Positions 24,488-36,622 of a stretch of 64,000 bases of DNA are shown here, in pieces (position 1 is the stretch's first letter; each line of letters opens with the position of its first letter). A program made the translations under genes and the position numbers. This DNA comes from Bryopsis sp. KO-2023 (taxonomy: Eukaryota; Chlorophyta; Ulvophyceae; Bryopsidales; Bryopsidaceae), in NCBI GenBank assembly GCA_030272585.1, contig BSYQ01000010.1, positions 3,720,001-3,784,000 of the forward strand. Reading direction: 5' to 3'. The notes under the pieces are model-generated. The model made no database searches, was not told the origin of the DNA, and saw only the letters and a list, made by a program, of their open reading frames with translations.

Positions 24488-26152
24488 ATTCCCGTTGCGC
24501 TATTTGTTGCGCCGTCCCCGTTTTTAGCGCAAGCGGTCAGTCACATCCAGAGCGCCCAAGAAAACACTGATAGTCCTCCGAGAAAAAGGCAAAAAAAAAA
24601 CTCTCTGAGCGTGTAATAAAATCCACCCACAACTGCTTGACGTCCCATCAATCGCGCGTACGTAAGCTCCGGAGACTTTTTTTCCTGTCCATCATTGCGC
24701 ATCGTCGTCGCCCATTGGGGGAACCTCGTTGCCGAGAATTACCAATGTCTGACCAATGCGCTCAGGCAACTCTGCGCCTGTACAGCGATCATCTGGCCTG
24801 ATAAAAAGCATTGGTTCGCCACCCTGCAGTCTGCTTCGACACGCTTAAAGTATGAGCAAGAAGCACGACATGGAGCAAATGTCGGCTAACGAACAGCCTG
24901 TCATTCCGATGACCCGTGAAACGCAATGTTTTTCCACCAGTGTTGCGAAACCAGTGTTGCTCGACCGTTTTTTTCGATATTTTGTCGAGTTTTTTCACTG
25001 GTTCTGGATTGGCCTTTCTTCCGATGGCATGGTGGAAAAGAAGCGTGGCGGCGATCTGGCTGTGGATGGATTTTCTTGCTGGTGAGCCATACCCGCGGCC
25101 CACCACCGCTGTGTTCATTGTTTGGCGTTAGTAAAGCGATCGAAACGCAGATTTTGAATATTGTTTCCCCCGAAACAGGCGAGTTGGTCGGGAGCATCGG
25201 ACAGTGGTGCTCCGTGAGCGCTCATCCTTCGACAAGTGAATGCCACCAGGAGAGCCCAGTCTTGCGGAAACCGAGATGGATATTTTCTCGGTCGCTTGTG
25301 TCGAAGAGAGCGTTTTCCGAAACAGGGAGGAAGGAAAATAGCGTGAAAGACACGAGGGCCTTCCTCCGTGACGAGATTCGTCATCCCGAAACCGCACCGA
25401 CCGACGGAGCCGCCATTGGAAACAAAAGCGAATCGCCTCGTGGGCGGATTTTGTTCACGGGGCAAGAGGTTCAGCCAGACTTCAGCGCAAAGAGTGGAGA
25501 GGTTTCGGAGTTTTTTGAGATTGATGTGAGGTTGGTTTGTAGAGCAGTTCGTAAGCGCCCCGGTCGCCGCGAAACGCCTGTCGCTTTGAGACATCGTTCC
25601 ACTTTTTTTCACCGTCCTCAGAGAGAATTCGCACCATCCACTGGGCGGTCTCGTTTCGTCGCAGCGAGACGCAGATATCGGGCGGGATCGTACAGTGACA
25701 ATATATCCGGCGAATGCGTGACAAAGGGGTTTAGCTTCCGGGAGCCCCCAACCGATCAGTAGTGTCGATGTGAAGGATAGGGGCGTTGAGAGCCGTAAAC
25801 CGCGTTGGAGATCTGGAGGTTGGATTGAAAAAGCAGGACAACATCCGAAAGGGTGCTGCCGGGTGTCCTCCCCCTCACCATTCGTCACGGGAAAGTCCCA
25901 ATTTCAAGTTCCGTCGATCCCTGGGCGGTGGGCGGTTAGAAAACCAAAAAAAAAAAGGAGGAAAAACTCCAACGAAACACAGGAAGAAGGATTTCCGATT
26001 TGCGGGGGTTTCGGGGGGGGAAGAAAAACGACGCAATCAAATTCGGGAAACGAGAGATAAAAAAAGGAAAACATAAGAAGAAAAAAAAGAGAGAGAGAGG
26101 ACCAGGATTTGGCGAAAATTGAAAGGGTGCCTGGCGGTGTTGTGATTTCACG
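24488..26152. other. Divergent intergenic region of the LOR pair
   Basis: 1.67 kb between the two LOR start codons. It is richer in GC and CpG than other intergenic DNA, so long chance open frames occur on both strands (about 280 and 257 codons between 24926 and 25888). They have no recognisable motif, overlap each other antisense and were rejected. It probably holds both promoters. Confidence 0.55.
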
Positions 26153-29100
26153 ATGAGAACACCACGCTGGAGGTCAATAAGTTGTTTCAATAACGGGGAC
26201 AGTGGCAAGCGACCGGCTTATTTGGACCGGCCGCTGCTGCCATTGGCGGGGATGCCGTTGGTTGTCTTCAAGAAACAGCACTGCACGAAGCACAAAGTCG
26301 AGCTCGTCATGAAGGTTGGTAGCTTTTCGCCCTATGTTTGCACCACCGTCTTGTTCGGCGGGCGGGCGAAACGCTTTCCTTTCCGTCGCAGCCGCGTGGT
26401 TTCTAGAGCGTTTTCGCGTTGGCCAAACTGGAAGCGCTGTCGGGGTCATTTGTTGGAGATTCGACCTGTCAAAGAAACGATTCGATCTCTTCTCCAGATT
26501 TTCTCTGGTTCTCTCCAATACGCTGATCGCTTGGTCCAAACTGGGTGGATTGGAGTTTTTGGATTTGTTTTCTCGATGAATTCAGCTGATTTTGGCAAAG
26601 TTCTTCAGGTTCCCAACAGAAATCAAGAATGTTTTGGTTTGAGGTTTGACATCAAAGTCGATGTTTTCGTGATGTTTGAATCTTTAATTTTTTTCGAGGT
26701 TTTGTTTTGTCGCTTGGCTAGGTGGAGATGGGCCGCAGCAGTTTTGATGTACAAACAGTGGGGGGCGATCTCTTGTATTCAGTGGGAAGGAGGTCACTGC
26801 AAAACTGGAGCCGAAGGTTCATTAGGGATGCTGAAGGCAAGGCCATTTGTTGCGTTGAAAGAGTCGCCAAGAGGAATCCACCGGTAAGCAGCTGTGATGC
26901 ATTTTTGATACATTTTTTTTTTGGATTTGGTTTTGAATGTTTCTGAAGTGTTTGGAGGATGAATGGGCCTTGAATGAATTTTTTCCTCATGTTTTCTTCC
27001 ACAACTAAAAAACATAGTTGATTCTCTTTTTTGGGGAAAAAAAAGAAAAGCGACAAATCGTCTGCTGTGGACTTTCTTGATTTTTGAAAGGGGGATATTA
27101 TTTTCGGTTGTCTGGCATGCTTGGTCAAAAGCTTCATGAAAGTCCCTCTGTGGAAAGAAATCGCAAGTTGGTACGAAATAATGGAAAACAATCTTGCCAA
27201 AAAGAAACTTTTATTTTTTTATGAGCCCAAAACAATTGACTCTATTTTTTTATTTAAAAAAAAAACTCGAAAATAATCTGGTGAATATTTTGAGGTGGGT
27301 GGAAAATTTTGGTCCATTTTGTGCCCATATTATTTGGAGGGGGAGGGGGTTCAAAAACTGGATGGCTTGGTACACAGGTTCAAGAGGTTCATATTTTGTC
27401 ATTGGAAGGCCCAGAACCTTGTGTGGTGGTTGAAGCTAGAAAAGCTAAAACATCGCTTTCCAAGAAAGAAGATCTGAAGGCTACCATAAAGGTGAAATCA
27501 CTGATCGAATCCTGGGATTATTGCTTCGTTTTTTTTTCCCTCTGATTTGATCATCCATTGAAATTAATCAATGCTGGAGGTTGACCCAAATGGGCAACTT
27601 TTCAGGGGGTTCTGTCGGACGCAACTCGGACAAGCCAATTTTACAGTTAAAAGCAACCTCTGTTGTTGTTTTTTGTGTTCTCGAAGGAAAAAAAACCCAA
27701 AAAACATTGTGCTCCATATCAATATTGAAAAAAAATACTTTTTTTTGAAATGTTTCTTTGGACCTTCATGGTGCTGGTCACAAAAACTGAGTCTGCTTTG
27801 ACACCTTGTTGTATTGCCAACGACAGATGCTGATTTTTTTTTATTGTTTTTTTTCCTCGAATTGGTGGGGGTAAAAACAGGATATTGACCAAACTCGATG
27901 CTTTTTGCAATTCACCGGGGATCTAAAGAATCGGATTTATGGTGCTTCATGGAGCGACACTCCACGTGGATCCGGTCACATGGTAGCAATGGCATGGAGC
28001 GTATCAAGTGGTTTGCCAGGTAACCCATCCAACCATTTTTTGCAATCATCAGGCGATTCTTTCCAATCCTGATTGGAGGGGGGGGCACTCCAGCACATCG
28101 TTGAAATAGCACTTTATGATAAGATATTAACGGCACTTTATTAAATATTCAATAAGAACTCGAGGGAAGCACACCTGCATTTTTTTTTTAGGGGGTTATA
28201 TTCCCCCTTGATTTTTCCACACCTGACGAGTTAGCAAGGTTGTCAATTTTTCTGACCTGCGTTTGATCTTAGTATTGAGATTCGATAAATCTTTCTTTCA
28301 TGATCGAGGAATGATGTGACCCTTCATTTTGTGTTTGCAAAATGCGAACAGAATGCAGGTCCCAGGAGCAGTATGTCTTGGAATTGCCAGCTGGAGTGGA
28401 TCAAGCCCTGATCGTAGCTTTGGCGGTCGCACTGGAGGAGGTAGAAAAAACATCCCCCCCCCAAAAAACAAACAAACAAACAAACAGAAAGGCATCTGCA
28501 TCAGTCATCGATGTGAATTTGATCTAGTAGTAGTGGAATTGGCAGATGTTTGCAGCACCTTGTCTGATCATTGATTCGACAGACTTGACTGCATGTTTAT
28601 GTGCAAGATTTTTTTTCCCCCCTGCAAAGAAGAGAAAAGACAAGAAAAAAACAGCGATTGAGGAAGAATAAATTGATCAACAATGAATTCATTACACTTC
28701 TATGATTAATGATGATTTTTTTTATTTTTGAAATATCAGATGGAAGCTCCGCCGATGCCGCCGTCGTGCCTACCCCTGGAACCGCTTCAGTCTTTATCTT
28801 CGGGTGCTTTTGGAAAGCATTTTGTGACCAAAACAGACGACGTTTTTGTTCTGGCAATGGCCGCAGAACACCTTAGTGTCATTGATTCAACTGGGATGCC
28901 CATGCTCACTTGCAGCGACGATGGGATGTTCAAGAGTATGGAGGATAAGCCAGTCTTCCAGCTGACGGAGGGTGGCTTCCGGGCGCAAGGGACCACCATG
29001 TCAAATAAACCGGTGGATGTGTCATTCTTGGAGTTGGTGGGGGACGGTGAGTGATCGACACAGGGTATGGATACAGCATTTAATTTTTCCTTTTTTTTTT

Positions 29101-30470
29101 GGGGGGGGGGGAGGGGGGGACGGTGGTGTTTTTTTCTTCTATGTTTTAGATGGGATTTATGTTTGCTTTCCCCCTGGTGAGTTGTTTTTTTTGGTGCTAG
29201 TGTTTGGAGGATTCCCCTTTCAATTTTCCCCCACCCGAAAAAAACAGAAAGAAAAAGGAACAGAGTAAACTAAGAGGGCATCGTTTTTTTCGATCCGGTG
29301 TTTAAAAATCAAAATTAAAGAAGGGGTTGTCTGTGTGGTGGTTGCAGAATCATCCCTCCGTGTCGCTTTGGAGTGCTCCTCCGTTTCGGCCAAAGGGTGC
29401 AATGCTCTGTTGGTCGCTAATCTAAAACTCGGGGATCCCTGCGTGCCTATACGATTGATCAACACAGGTATGCAACGTTTTTTTGTCCTTTTTCAATATC
29501 TTGTTCATATTTTGGGGCAAAAATTCCATCCAGTGCTTTTTCCCCCCCCCAAAAAAAATCGGTGTTCCATTCATGCCGTGGAAGTTATTAGCGACCAGTG
29601 GTAGTAGATTTTTTCCCCCCATAACTTCGTCAAAAACCTGTGAAAAAAAAAATAAAAAATAGTGTTCTTATGTATTTTTTTTTTCAGGTCGTGCACGGAG
29701 GGGGTTGGATCCAAAGAAAAGAAGACAGATGGAATCGGCTGGGTCCGTCGTTGCACGGGCAGTGCTGGGAAGCCTGTGCCCAAAGAGTTTCGAGGAATGG
29801 TACTATGATGCCACCGACCAACTCTCCGATTCCAGAGGGCCAAACGACAAATCGATGGACCACGTCGGAATCGGTGAGCTCGATTGTCTTGCAATAACAG
29901 GGCCCCGCTCGAAAAAGCATCTTTTTTTATGTCCCCACCTCCATTCAGCGACTCAGAAAGAAGGGTTTGTTTGCTGTCTGGACTGGTAAAGTTGCATTTC
30001 GTATGGTTTGCATCTTTTTTTCCGTTTTTCCGTTTTAAGGAGCGTGTGGTGCCCAGTCTATGAAGGAAAAATAAATGCATCGTTTTTTTTTTTTCAAAGA
30101 AAGTATTCTTATGATTGAGGGAGGGGAATCTAATTTGACATTTGAAATGCCCTGTTTTTTTTGCACATTAGGCGTGGAAGTGGCAGCTGGGGTGGATGTG
30201 GCATTGATTTTTGCCTTCATGTTGATTACCATCAAATTCCTTCCGGCTGCCTTTGCTTGCGAAACGACCTCGGGGTCCATCCGGGCCCGAGGGGTCCATC
30301 GAATGCCCATGGAAGACAATCGTGATAAACTGTATGACAAATCGGTGACCACGCTTTTGGAGCGTTATGGGCTGCACAGCAACGAAACAGATTTTCTTCT
30401 TTCCTCCCACAGGGAGGAAATGCAATCTATGACTTTGGAAGGATTGGAGGGCGACAGCGCTACCTTCTGA
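26153..30470 (+). CDS. Double LURP-one-related (LOR) domain protein, copy D
   Basis: Paralogue of copy C with nine exons: 26153-26314, 26722-26883, 27378-27491, 27881-28019, 28352-28440, 28740-29046, 29348-29467, 29688-29873, 30172-30470; 525 residues, all phases consistent. Domain 1 contains GMPLVVFKKQH, LLYSVGRRSLQNW, KAICCVERV, GDLKNRIYGASW and the closing helix ELPAGVDQALIVALAVAL. Domain 2 contains FVTKTDDVFVLAM, MPMLTCSDDGM and the closing helix EVAAGVDVALIFAFMLITIK. The last 80 residues are a hydrophilic tail unlike that of copy C. Four introns are shared with copy C (after LVMK, after RNPP, after ALEE, and phase 1 after VGD); four others are found only here. Function unknown beyond the fold; a defence role as for LURP1 is only an analogy. 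Confidence 0.78.
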
Positions 30471-31544
30471 AAATGAAAAAAAAAGGGGAAAAAAAAAAAC
30501 GCCGAAAAAAGAACAAGATGGGGATGATGAGAAAGGGATTCGAGGTGGGGTGGGGCATGGAAGCCCAAAAAAAAAGGAAAATGAAGGGTGAAAAAAAAAA
30601 GAGTGAGAAAAATCGTGGAGCTTGTGAGAACATATATATATGTGTGTGTAGAGATAATGTAGGTGCATATGTTTTTAGATTTGGTGCATATGTTGGTATG
30701 TATATGTGTGTTGTTTTTGTGAGAAATGAAACGAGAGGAATGCATGGAGGGATCAAGTGGAGGGCGGGGTGATTGGCTGTATGACATACACACACTCTAT
30801 TTGTGCGCACGCAGCGTTCAGTCTGTCGATTTTCATGGTTTCATATGGGTTTCGTTTCGTACGATTTTTCTCCTCTGGATTATCAGGTTTCATTTTTTTT
30901 AATATATATTTTAATATAAATATATATATGGTGGGGGGGGGAAGGGTCCGGCTAACACACATGCATAGACATGGACCGAAAAAAAAAAAGAAAAGGAAAA
31001 TAGAGTGAGAGGGGAAAGAACAAAGGGAAAGTGCTAGAGTGTGGAAACAATAAGGGCATAAAATGAAAAAAAAAGAAAAAGAAAAAAAAGGAAAAACAAT
31101 TAGAGGAAAAGGCACAATAAAAAAATATCACTTTTGAAAGAAGGTTCGTTTTCTTTTTTTTTTTTTTTTGGTTTTTTATTTAATTTTTTGTCCAACTTTT
31201 TTTTTTTTATTATATTTTTTAATTGGCGTTTCGCCTTCCTCCTAATATCTTTTAGTTTTCTTTCTGGCCACATGGTGTGTTGGCCATATCTGCTCGATTT
31301 GCGAACAAAAAAAAACAACAACAAAAGAATATACCCCTGAAAAAGGAAAAAAAAGAAAAATTCAACTGCTCGGGCGCGATGAAATGATTTTTTTCGTAGT
31401 GATGTAATCTGTGACACAGCAGGGGGGGGGGGGGGTCAGTCAACAGTGAAATTGAGCAAATGAAAAAAAAAAGTGTTTTTTCTTTCTTGTTTTTTTCTAT
31501 TTTGGTCGTCTGGAGTTGAAATTCAGGGGAAAAAAAAGTGCATG

Positions 31545-31880
31545 TAAACCCCCCCCCCGAATACAGTACCCCCCCCAAATAGAGTACCCCCCCCCAATAT
31601 AGTACCCCCCGCCGCCCCTGGAAGCAAACGCGGAATAGTGTACCCCCCAAAAAGTGACCCCTCCCCCCGGGCCTACCACCCCAAACTTGGTTTTTATGCA
31701 ATGTTAAGAATCTTCTTATAGTGATGGATGGAGCATTAGCCCCCTTCCTACCTCCCAAATACCCCCTGGAGGATCCAACCCCCTCTCTAAAAATAGAACA
31801 CCCCCAAATAGTGTACCCCCTTGAATTTTTTTTCCAAAGTTATAATTATTGTACCCCGGGGTACTGTATTCGGGGGGGGG
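31545..31880. repeat. C/G-rich minisatellite with an inverted end
   Basis: At least six degenerate copies of a roughly 18-19 bp unit of form (AATA)(G/C)(A/T)GTACCCCCCCC on the plus strand between 31548 and 31640 and again near 31800. Then TACCCCGGGGTA, after which the same motif runs on the other strand (TACTGTATTCGGGGGGGG). The G-rich strand has several G8-G10 tracts. Confidence 0.75.
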
Positions 31881-33754
31881 GTTTAGTAAGTTTATTGATT
31901 TCCACATGGTGTTCTTTTCTTTTCCCCCCTTTTTTTTTGATGTTAGGCTGGTTCAGCAGGGAAGAGAGGGAAAAAAAAAAAAAACGAAGGGGGAAAAGAA
32001 AAGAGAGAGAGAGAAAAAGGGGGAAAAAAAATAGAGCAAAAAGTATAGGTGAACAAAAAGGAACTCAGAGATTTATCCCAGAGGATGGTTTTCTGACTAC
32101 TTGTTTCTTTTTCTTTTTTTTTTCTCATTTTTTTTTTTAAATACATTTTGGATGTCAGTTTTTTTTTTGTTTTTGTATCGAGTAATGCGACCACAGGCTT
32201 TAGGGAAAAAAAAAAAAGAATATACATATATATATACGTTTTCGTGTGAATCCAACCGGAAAGGAAAAAATATGTTGGTGGATGAGTAAAAATATTAATT
32301 AGAATCGTTTCTTGGGAAGTTTCCTCAGGATTTCGCCCCCTTGTTTTAATTCTCCCTCTTTTTTCCTCTCCCTTTTTCGTTTTGAACAAGAAAAAGAACA
32401 GTCGGGGAAAAAGTCATTTTTTCTGCTTTATATGTTTTTATTTTTCCCTTGAAATTCTAAAAAGGGAGGAGGTAATAGAGAAGAAGAAAAAAAAACTCTG
32501 GGTGGGAGGGGAGGAAAGAGGGTGGTTCGAGGGGCAGACGAGGAGGAAACAAAAAAAAGGAATTTATTGGATTGGGTGGCAGTTGCACACGCTTTTTGGA
32601 GGAAAAAACAAAACAAAACACTACTAGATGGGGATCTGTTTGGACAGGATTATTCCTTGTTTTTTTTCTTTTCTATTTTTTTTAACAAACAAATTCTGGG
32701 GGTTTCGATAAAGAAGAAAATGGAGATAAGGGGTGGCTAGTGGGAGAGGGGCTAGGGCAGGAAAGCGGGAAGATGGCAAATGGCAAAAAGAAAATGATGG
32801 GAGAGATATGCAAAACCCCCATAATGGAATAGCATTGTGGGGGGTGGGGTGGGGTTTTGGTGGGGGGGGAGGGGTTTTTGGGGGGGGGGGGGGATTTTGT
32901 TGGGGGGGGTGGGATTTTGTATCTGAAAGAAAAAAGGGAAATGGGTGCGGTTTGCACCGTTGCGAAATCTGTCGTGTCGAACTCTGGGTTTTTTCGGACA
33001 TTCTCGAGAGGATGTAATTGCTGTGTGGGTATTTGTTATTTTCTATTTTGGATGCCGGTGTGAAGGGCAACAGGAGGAATAATAGGGTTTCATGTAAAAA
33101 CTTCCTATCCCAACTTTAGCACTCTGGTTTTCTTTTGTTGGTTTTTTTTTTGTTGTATTGGGTTTTTCTTGGCTTCTGATGAATACTGTATGCACGCGTC
33201 ATTCTGTTGTTGGTTGATTTTTACTCGGCCAATCATTCCGAAGACTCGAAAAAAAACAAGAAAAAAAAATTGGGAGGAAGGGAGGGTAATGGGGGTTGGG
33301 GGGGGATTTGATTATGATGCTCTTTAGATTGGTGTGGTGTCTACGAGATGCCATCCGCTGCATTTTCTTTTGGCTGATTTATTTGTTTAATGATAAATGA
33401 GACGAGGGGGGAGAGAAAGGAACCTGGTGAGCTCTCAATAGGACGGGTGGGATGATGGGGGGGGAGTTAAAAGAGTTTGTTTAAAAAACCAAAGTGGATT
33501 CATGCCAGCGAGAAGAAAAATAAATCACCCATCATTGGCACTGAGGAGAATCTGTGAGAAAACCATGCCTACCTGTTGAATATCGGTTTGCATCATGGTG
33601 TTTTCTTACCCTTACATTACCCCCTCCTATCTAGTACGTAGTTATCGCAAAGGAGTACATATTTTACCAACCAGGCAAATCATACCTTCCAACGTCTGGT
33701 TAAAGTATGGACACAATGCTCGGTCAAAAATCATGTAAAAGCGAGCATGATATG

Positions 33755-33842
33755 TTTGTTTTTTATTTGAGCCTCTATGTTTCTGTCAATCAGATGCATT
33801 TGTTTTTTATTTGAGCCTGTATGTTTCTGTCAATCAGATGCA
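33755..33842 (+). repeat. 44-bp direct tandem duplication
   Basis: Two adjacent 44 bp copies starting TTTGTTTTTTATTTGAGCCT and ending CAGATGCA; they differ at one base (CTC versus CTG). Confidence 0.9.
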
Positions 33843-33969
33843 TTGACTTTGGGGTAAGAAAAACCACAGAAAAAGGAATATGGTATTTCTCATCCCCCAA
33901 CCACCAGCACAAACAAAAAAGGCAAAAGGAAATCTGAATGAAATCCATCCGTTACATCTCCACCATCAG

Positions 33970-34299
33970 TCAGGCGAAAACAAACATCATATCAAGCCCA
34001 AATCTTTCCCCCAGTTCCTCCACGTCTTTCTTGAATCCTATTTCCGAGGATCTTTCAAAGACGGCGGCTTCCCACATTGAAAACCAGAAAAAAAAATCCT
34101 GCAAAGCTGATATCATTCCACTCTCTGCATTCTTTCTCGGTGCTCCCTCATGGCACTGAGCAGCACTCTTTCTTCTTCCATTTGCACCATTTGGAGGGTG
34201 GACCGGGTGGATTTCAAGGATTTGGACTGACTCCTGATCAATTGGGCCACCCCGAACAAAACAAGAAAGCTCAATTACTATCATCCCATGTGCAAGCAA
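33970..34299 (-). CDS. Unresolved open frame, possible terminal exon
   Basis: A 109-codon open frame whose last 40 residues (…VFERSSEIGFKKDVEELGERFG…) have normal-looking amphipathic composition, unlike the surrounding low-complexity DNA. A second frame here encodes a coiled-coil-like MEEERVLLSAMREHRERMQR. No start codon or splice structure could be settled and no family is recognised. It lies downstream of the mS23-like gene on the same strand. Confidence 0.22.
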   Translation of the reverse strand: MLAHGMIVIELSCFVRGGPIDQESVQILEIHPVHPPNGANGRRKSAAQCHEGAPRKNAESGMISALQDFFFWFSMWEAAVFERSSEIGFKKDVEELGERFGLDMMFVFA

Positions 34300-34891
34300 T
34301 CAAATGTCATGACTGTGAGGAAAAAAACTGACTGTTGCTGAAAAATTACAAGAAGGAAAAGAAAAGGCACAACACAAGTTTTGCTGAGAGCAGCTGCCAG
34401 CCAAAATACCACAGGCAGTGAGATGTCCACAAGTAAAAAAAAAATGCATGGAAAAATTGCATGATTTAAATTGTGGAATGACCTCCCCTCCACCACAACA
34501 AAGAGAGAAGCATGCTTACTTTGACCATGATCATAAACAGCTTAGATATCTTATTGTTATTTTTGCTTTATATTTTTCTTATATTTTCTACGTCTTATTC
34601 TATAGTTTGAAGAATAAAAGAGGAGTGAGATTTTCATATCTCAAAAAAATATATAAAAAAAATTATAAAATAGAAAAACTGCCGGTGGCATTCGAACACG
34701 AATAAGTGGTTTACTATGGTAGAGTGGTGGGCCCACATCACTCCTGAGGCTTTCAGACTCAATGTAGAAATTTTTGAGAAAATAAGCAATTAAAACAGAA
34801 TGAACATCCTCTCGCACTTTTGTCCTAGAGAAAAAAATAAATAAATAAAATGAAATATGTACATATACATATATATATATATATATTCTGC

Positions 34892-35700
34892 TTACAGTGA
34901 AGCCTTCCTGCCAGGAACGTATTCTTTCTCAGTTTGCTCAAAAGCAGCCTTCTCATCCAATCCAGCATATCGCATCAATTGCATTTGCCTCCAAACAAAT
35001 TTTCGAGGGTACGGCGGGTCGAAACTGCCCAACTCAATGGGCTCCAACCTTTCCTAACCAACCCAATCAAAAGGAAAACTTTCACAAAAATCAACCCTCC
35101 CTAAACAACCCAACCAAAAACACCACAAAAATCGCATCGAGAGTGTTGCAACAACCATCTTTTATGTTTTTTTTATGTACGAAATCAAGCAAAACTTTCA
35201 CAAAAACAAATTATCAGCGAAAAAACAAGCCAGCGGAACGATCCATCGCTCACCATCGGGAATTTTTCATAGAATTTGCTCAGCAATCTATCCTCAGGAT
35301 AAATCAGCTTTTCTGGATGTTGGGTTCTTTTGGGCAAAGGCTCGGGGGGCACCCTGGGCATGCACAGCATTCTCTCAATGCATCCTTCCATCCTTGCCTT
35401 TTCAATCATATCCAATCCATCAAAATTCCTTCTATCAATAGCAGAGGGGCTCCATATCGACATTCCGCTGGAGCCCAACTCAACTGGTATTCATAAACGT
35501 CACGTGGGACGTCTACGAAACAAACACGGATGAAAGCAACTCTGCGGTGGTTGGCTGCGAAGCAAAACTTTTTCGAGTAATGAGGGAGTATGTTGGGCTC
35601 ACTCTTGCAAGATCTTGTACATGAGCCCGGGTTCTTCATATCCCGAATCCACCAAGCGCTTCATGCGGCGGAGCCAATCAACGGGTTTCTTTCTGCCCAT
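34892..35700 (-). CDS. Probable mitochondrial small-subunit ribosomal protein mS23
   Basis: Three exons, 35700-35603, 35467-35254, 35053-34892, phases 2 and 0, 157 residues. It starts at an ATG in strong context (ACCATGG). The protein begins MGRKKPVDWLRRMKRLVDSG. The middle has a KLIYPEDRLLSKFYEKFP block and the C-terminal exon a P-R-K-F-V-W-R-Q-M-Q-L-M segment, then a Glu-rich helix ending in EKEY. This order (basic start, PEDxLxxxFYxxHP, FVxRQxxLMxxG, ExAFxxxExE) is what I know of mS23/Rsm25-type mitoribosomal proteins. The assignment is by pattern memory and moderate. It lies 0.9 kb downstream of the RNA ligase on the same strand. Confidence 0.55.
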
Positions 35701-36622
35701 GGTCGCTGTGCTGGATCGGATAACTCGAAAAATGGATGTGGGCCAGATGCCAACCTAAAAGGAATGTCAAAAAACGCATTTGCTCAATCATTGAATGCGT
35801 TTCGAAACAGTGCTGAATTAAAGAGGTGACTTTCAGAGAAACTGAGGTGGATGAACTGAGGGTGGTTTTTTCTCCCCTCTCTCGCTTTGGCTTTACTTTG
35901 AAGCATAGTTAGTCCCTTGCCAATTAGGAAATGCCTTTTGCTGAACCAATTGCTCAAGTACAAATCGAGTTAACCATGTAGCTCCAAACATCCTGGTTCG
36001 ACAGGCCAACGAAATGCGCAACTTTTTGGAATGAGAAGGCATGGCACCCAGCATTTTCAACATGCAGTTCGAATCCAATTAAAAAAACATACAGTGAAAT
36101 CAGGAAAAATAACTGCCATCAGCACCTCAAGACACCTTTAGAAAAACCACCACTAGAAAAGAAAAAAGAAAAGAAATCAGGATAAATATCCCCAACACAG
36201 ATTATGGACGATTGGAGAGTAGCGGGTGGTGTGGAAAATGTGAGGATGATGGTGTGCATGAACAGCTAATTGATTAAGACTTGAAACAGGCCCCAGGTGT
36301 TCAGCCATACCCCTACATGTTTGATCGAGGATAGACATGGGTTGTGCATTGGTTTGATTGATTGTGGCAATGAATACGGACTCGTGTAACAAAAGGTGTG
36401 CAGCCATAGCGACCAACTCAAGTGTAAACAGATTCCTAAACATTTTTAACATGACATTACACAAGAATACAATACAGGCCATCGCCTGGAATACAAGGGA
36501 GGTCTAGAATCCTCAAGATAAAAAATCCAATCAGGATTAAAGGCAGCCCATCATCACACAGCTGGATACTAAAATGCTTGATCTTGTCAATCTTGAATTT
36601 CCATGTGGCATATTTCCTGAAA
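35701..36622. other. Intergenic, no gene seen
   Basis: Between the RNA ligase stop and the mS23-like start, both on the minus strand. Balanced composition; the open frames are short and lack codon structure. Confidence 0.6.

Larger units (their letters stand above)
30471..33969. other. Intergenic desert of homopolymers and minisatellites
   Basis: 3.5 kb downstream of LOR copy D. The plus strand is purine-rich (A and G runs) to about 31100, then mixed T/A runs, a C-rich minisatellite near 31550-31880, G runs of up to 13 around 32840-32900, and a 44-bp tandem duplication at 33755-33842. No frame is convincing as protein. Confidence 0.65.

Noticed and set aside
24926..25888. Overlapping antisense open frames of about 280 and 257 codons between the LOR genes
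   Set aside because: They lie in GC-rich promoter DNA, are antisense to each other, show no domain, repeat or hydrophobic pattern, and the composition alone explains the lack of stops.
29705..29989. Thought of a separate small gene around 29700
   Set aside because: The segment joins in phase with the exons before and after as exon 8 of LOR copy D.
30471..33100. Many K-, F- and P-rich frames in the desert after LOR copy D
   Set aside because: All are translations of homopolymer tracts without start context, splice sites or domain patterns.
34680..34740. tRNA-like or SINE-like box (TTCGAATGCC) on the minus strand
   Set aside because: The GTTCGAA core is there but no T-stem, acceptor stem or A box at proper spacing could be paired; no cloverleaf.
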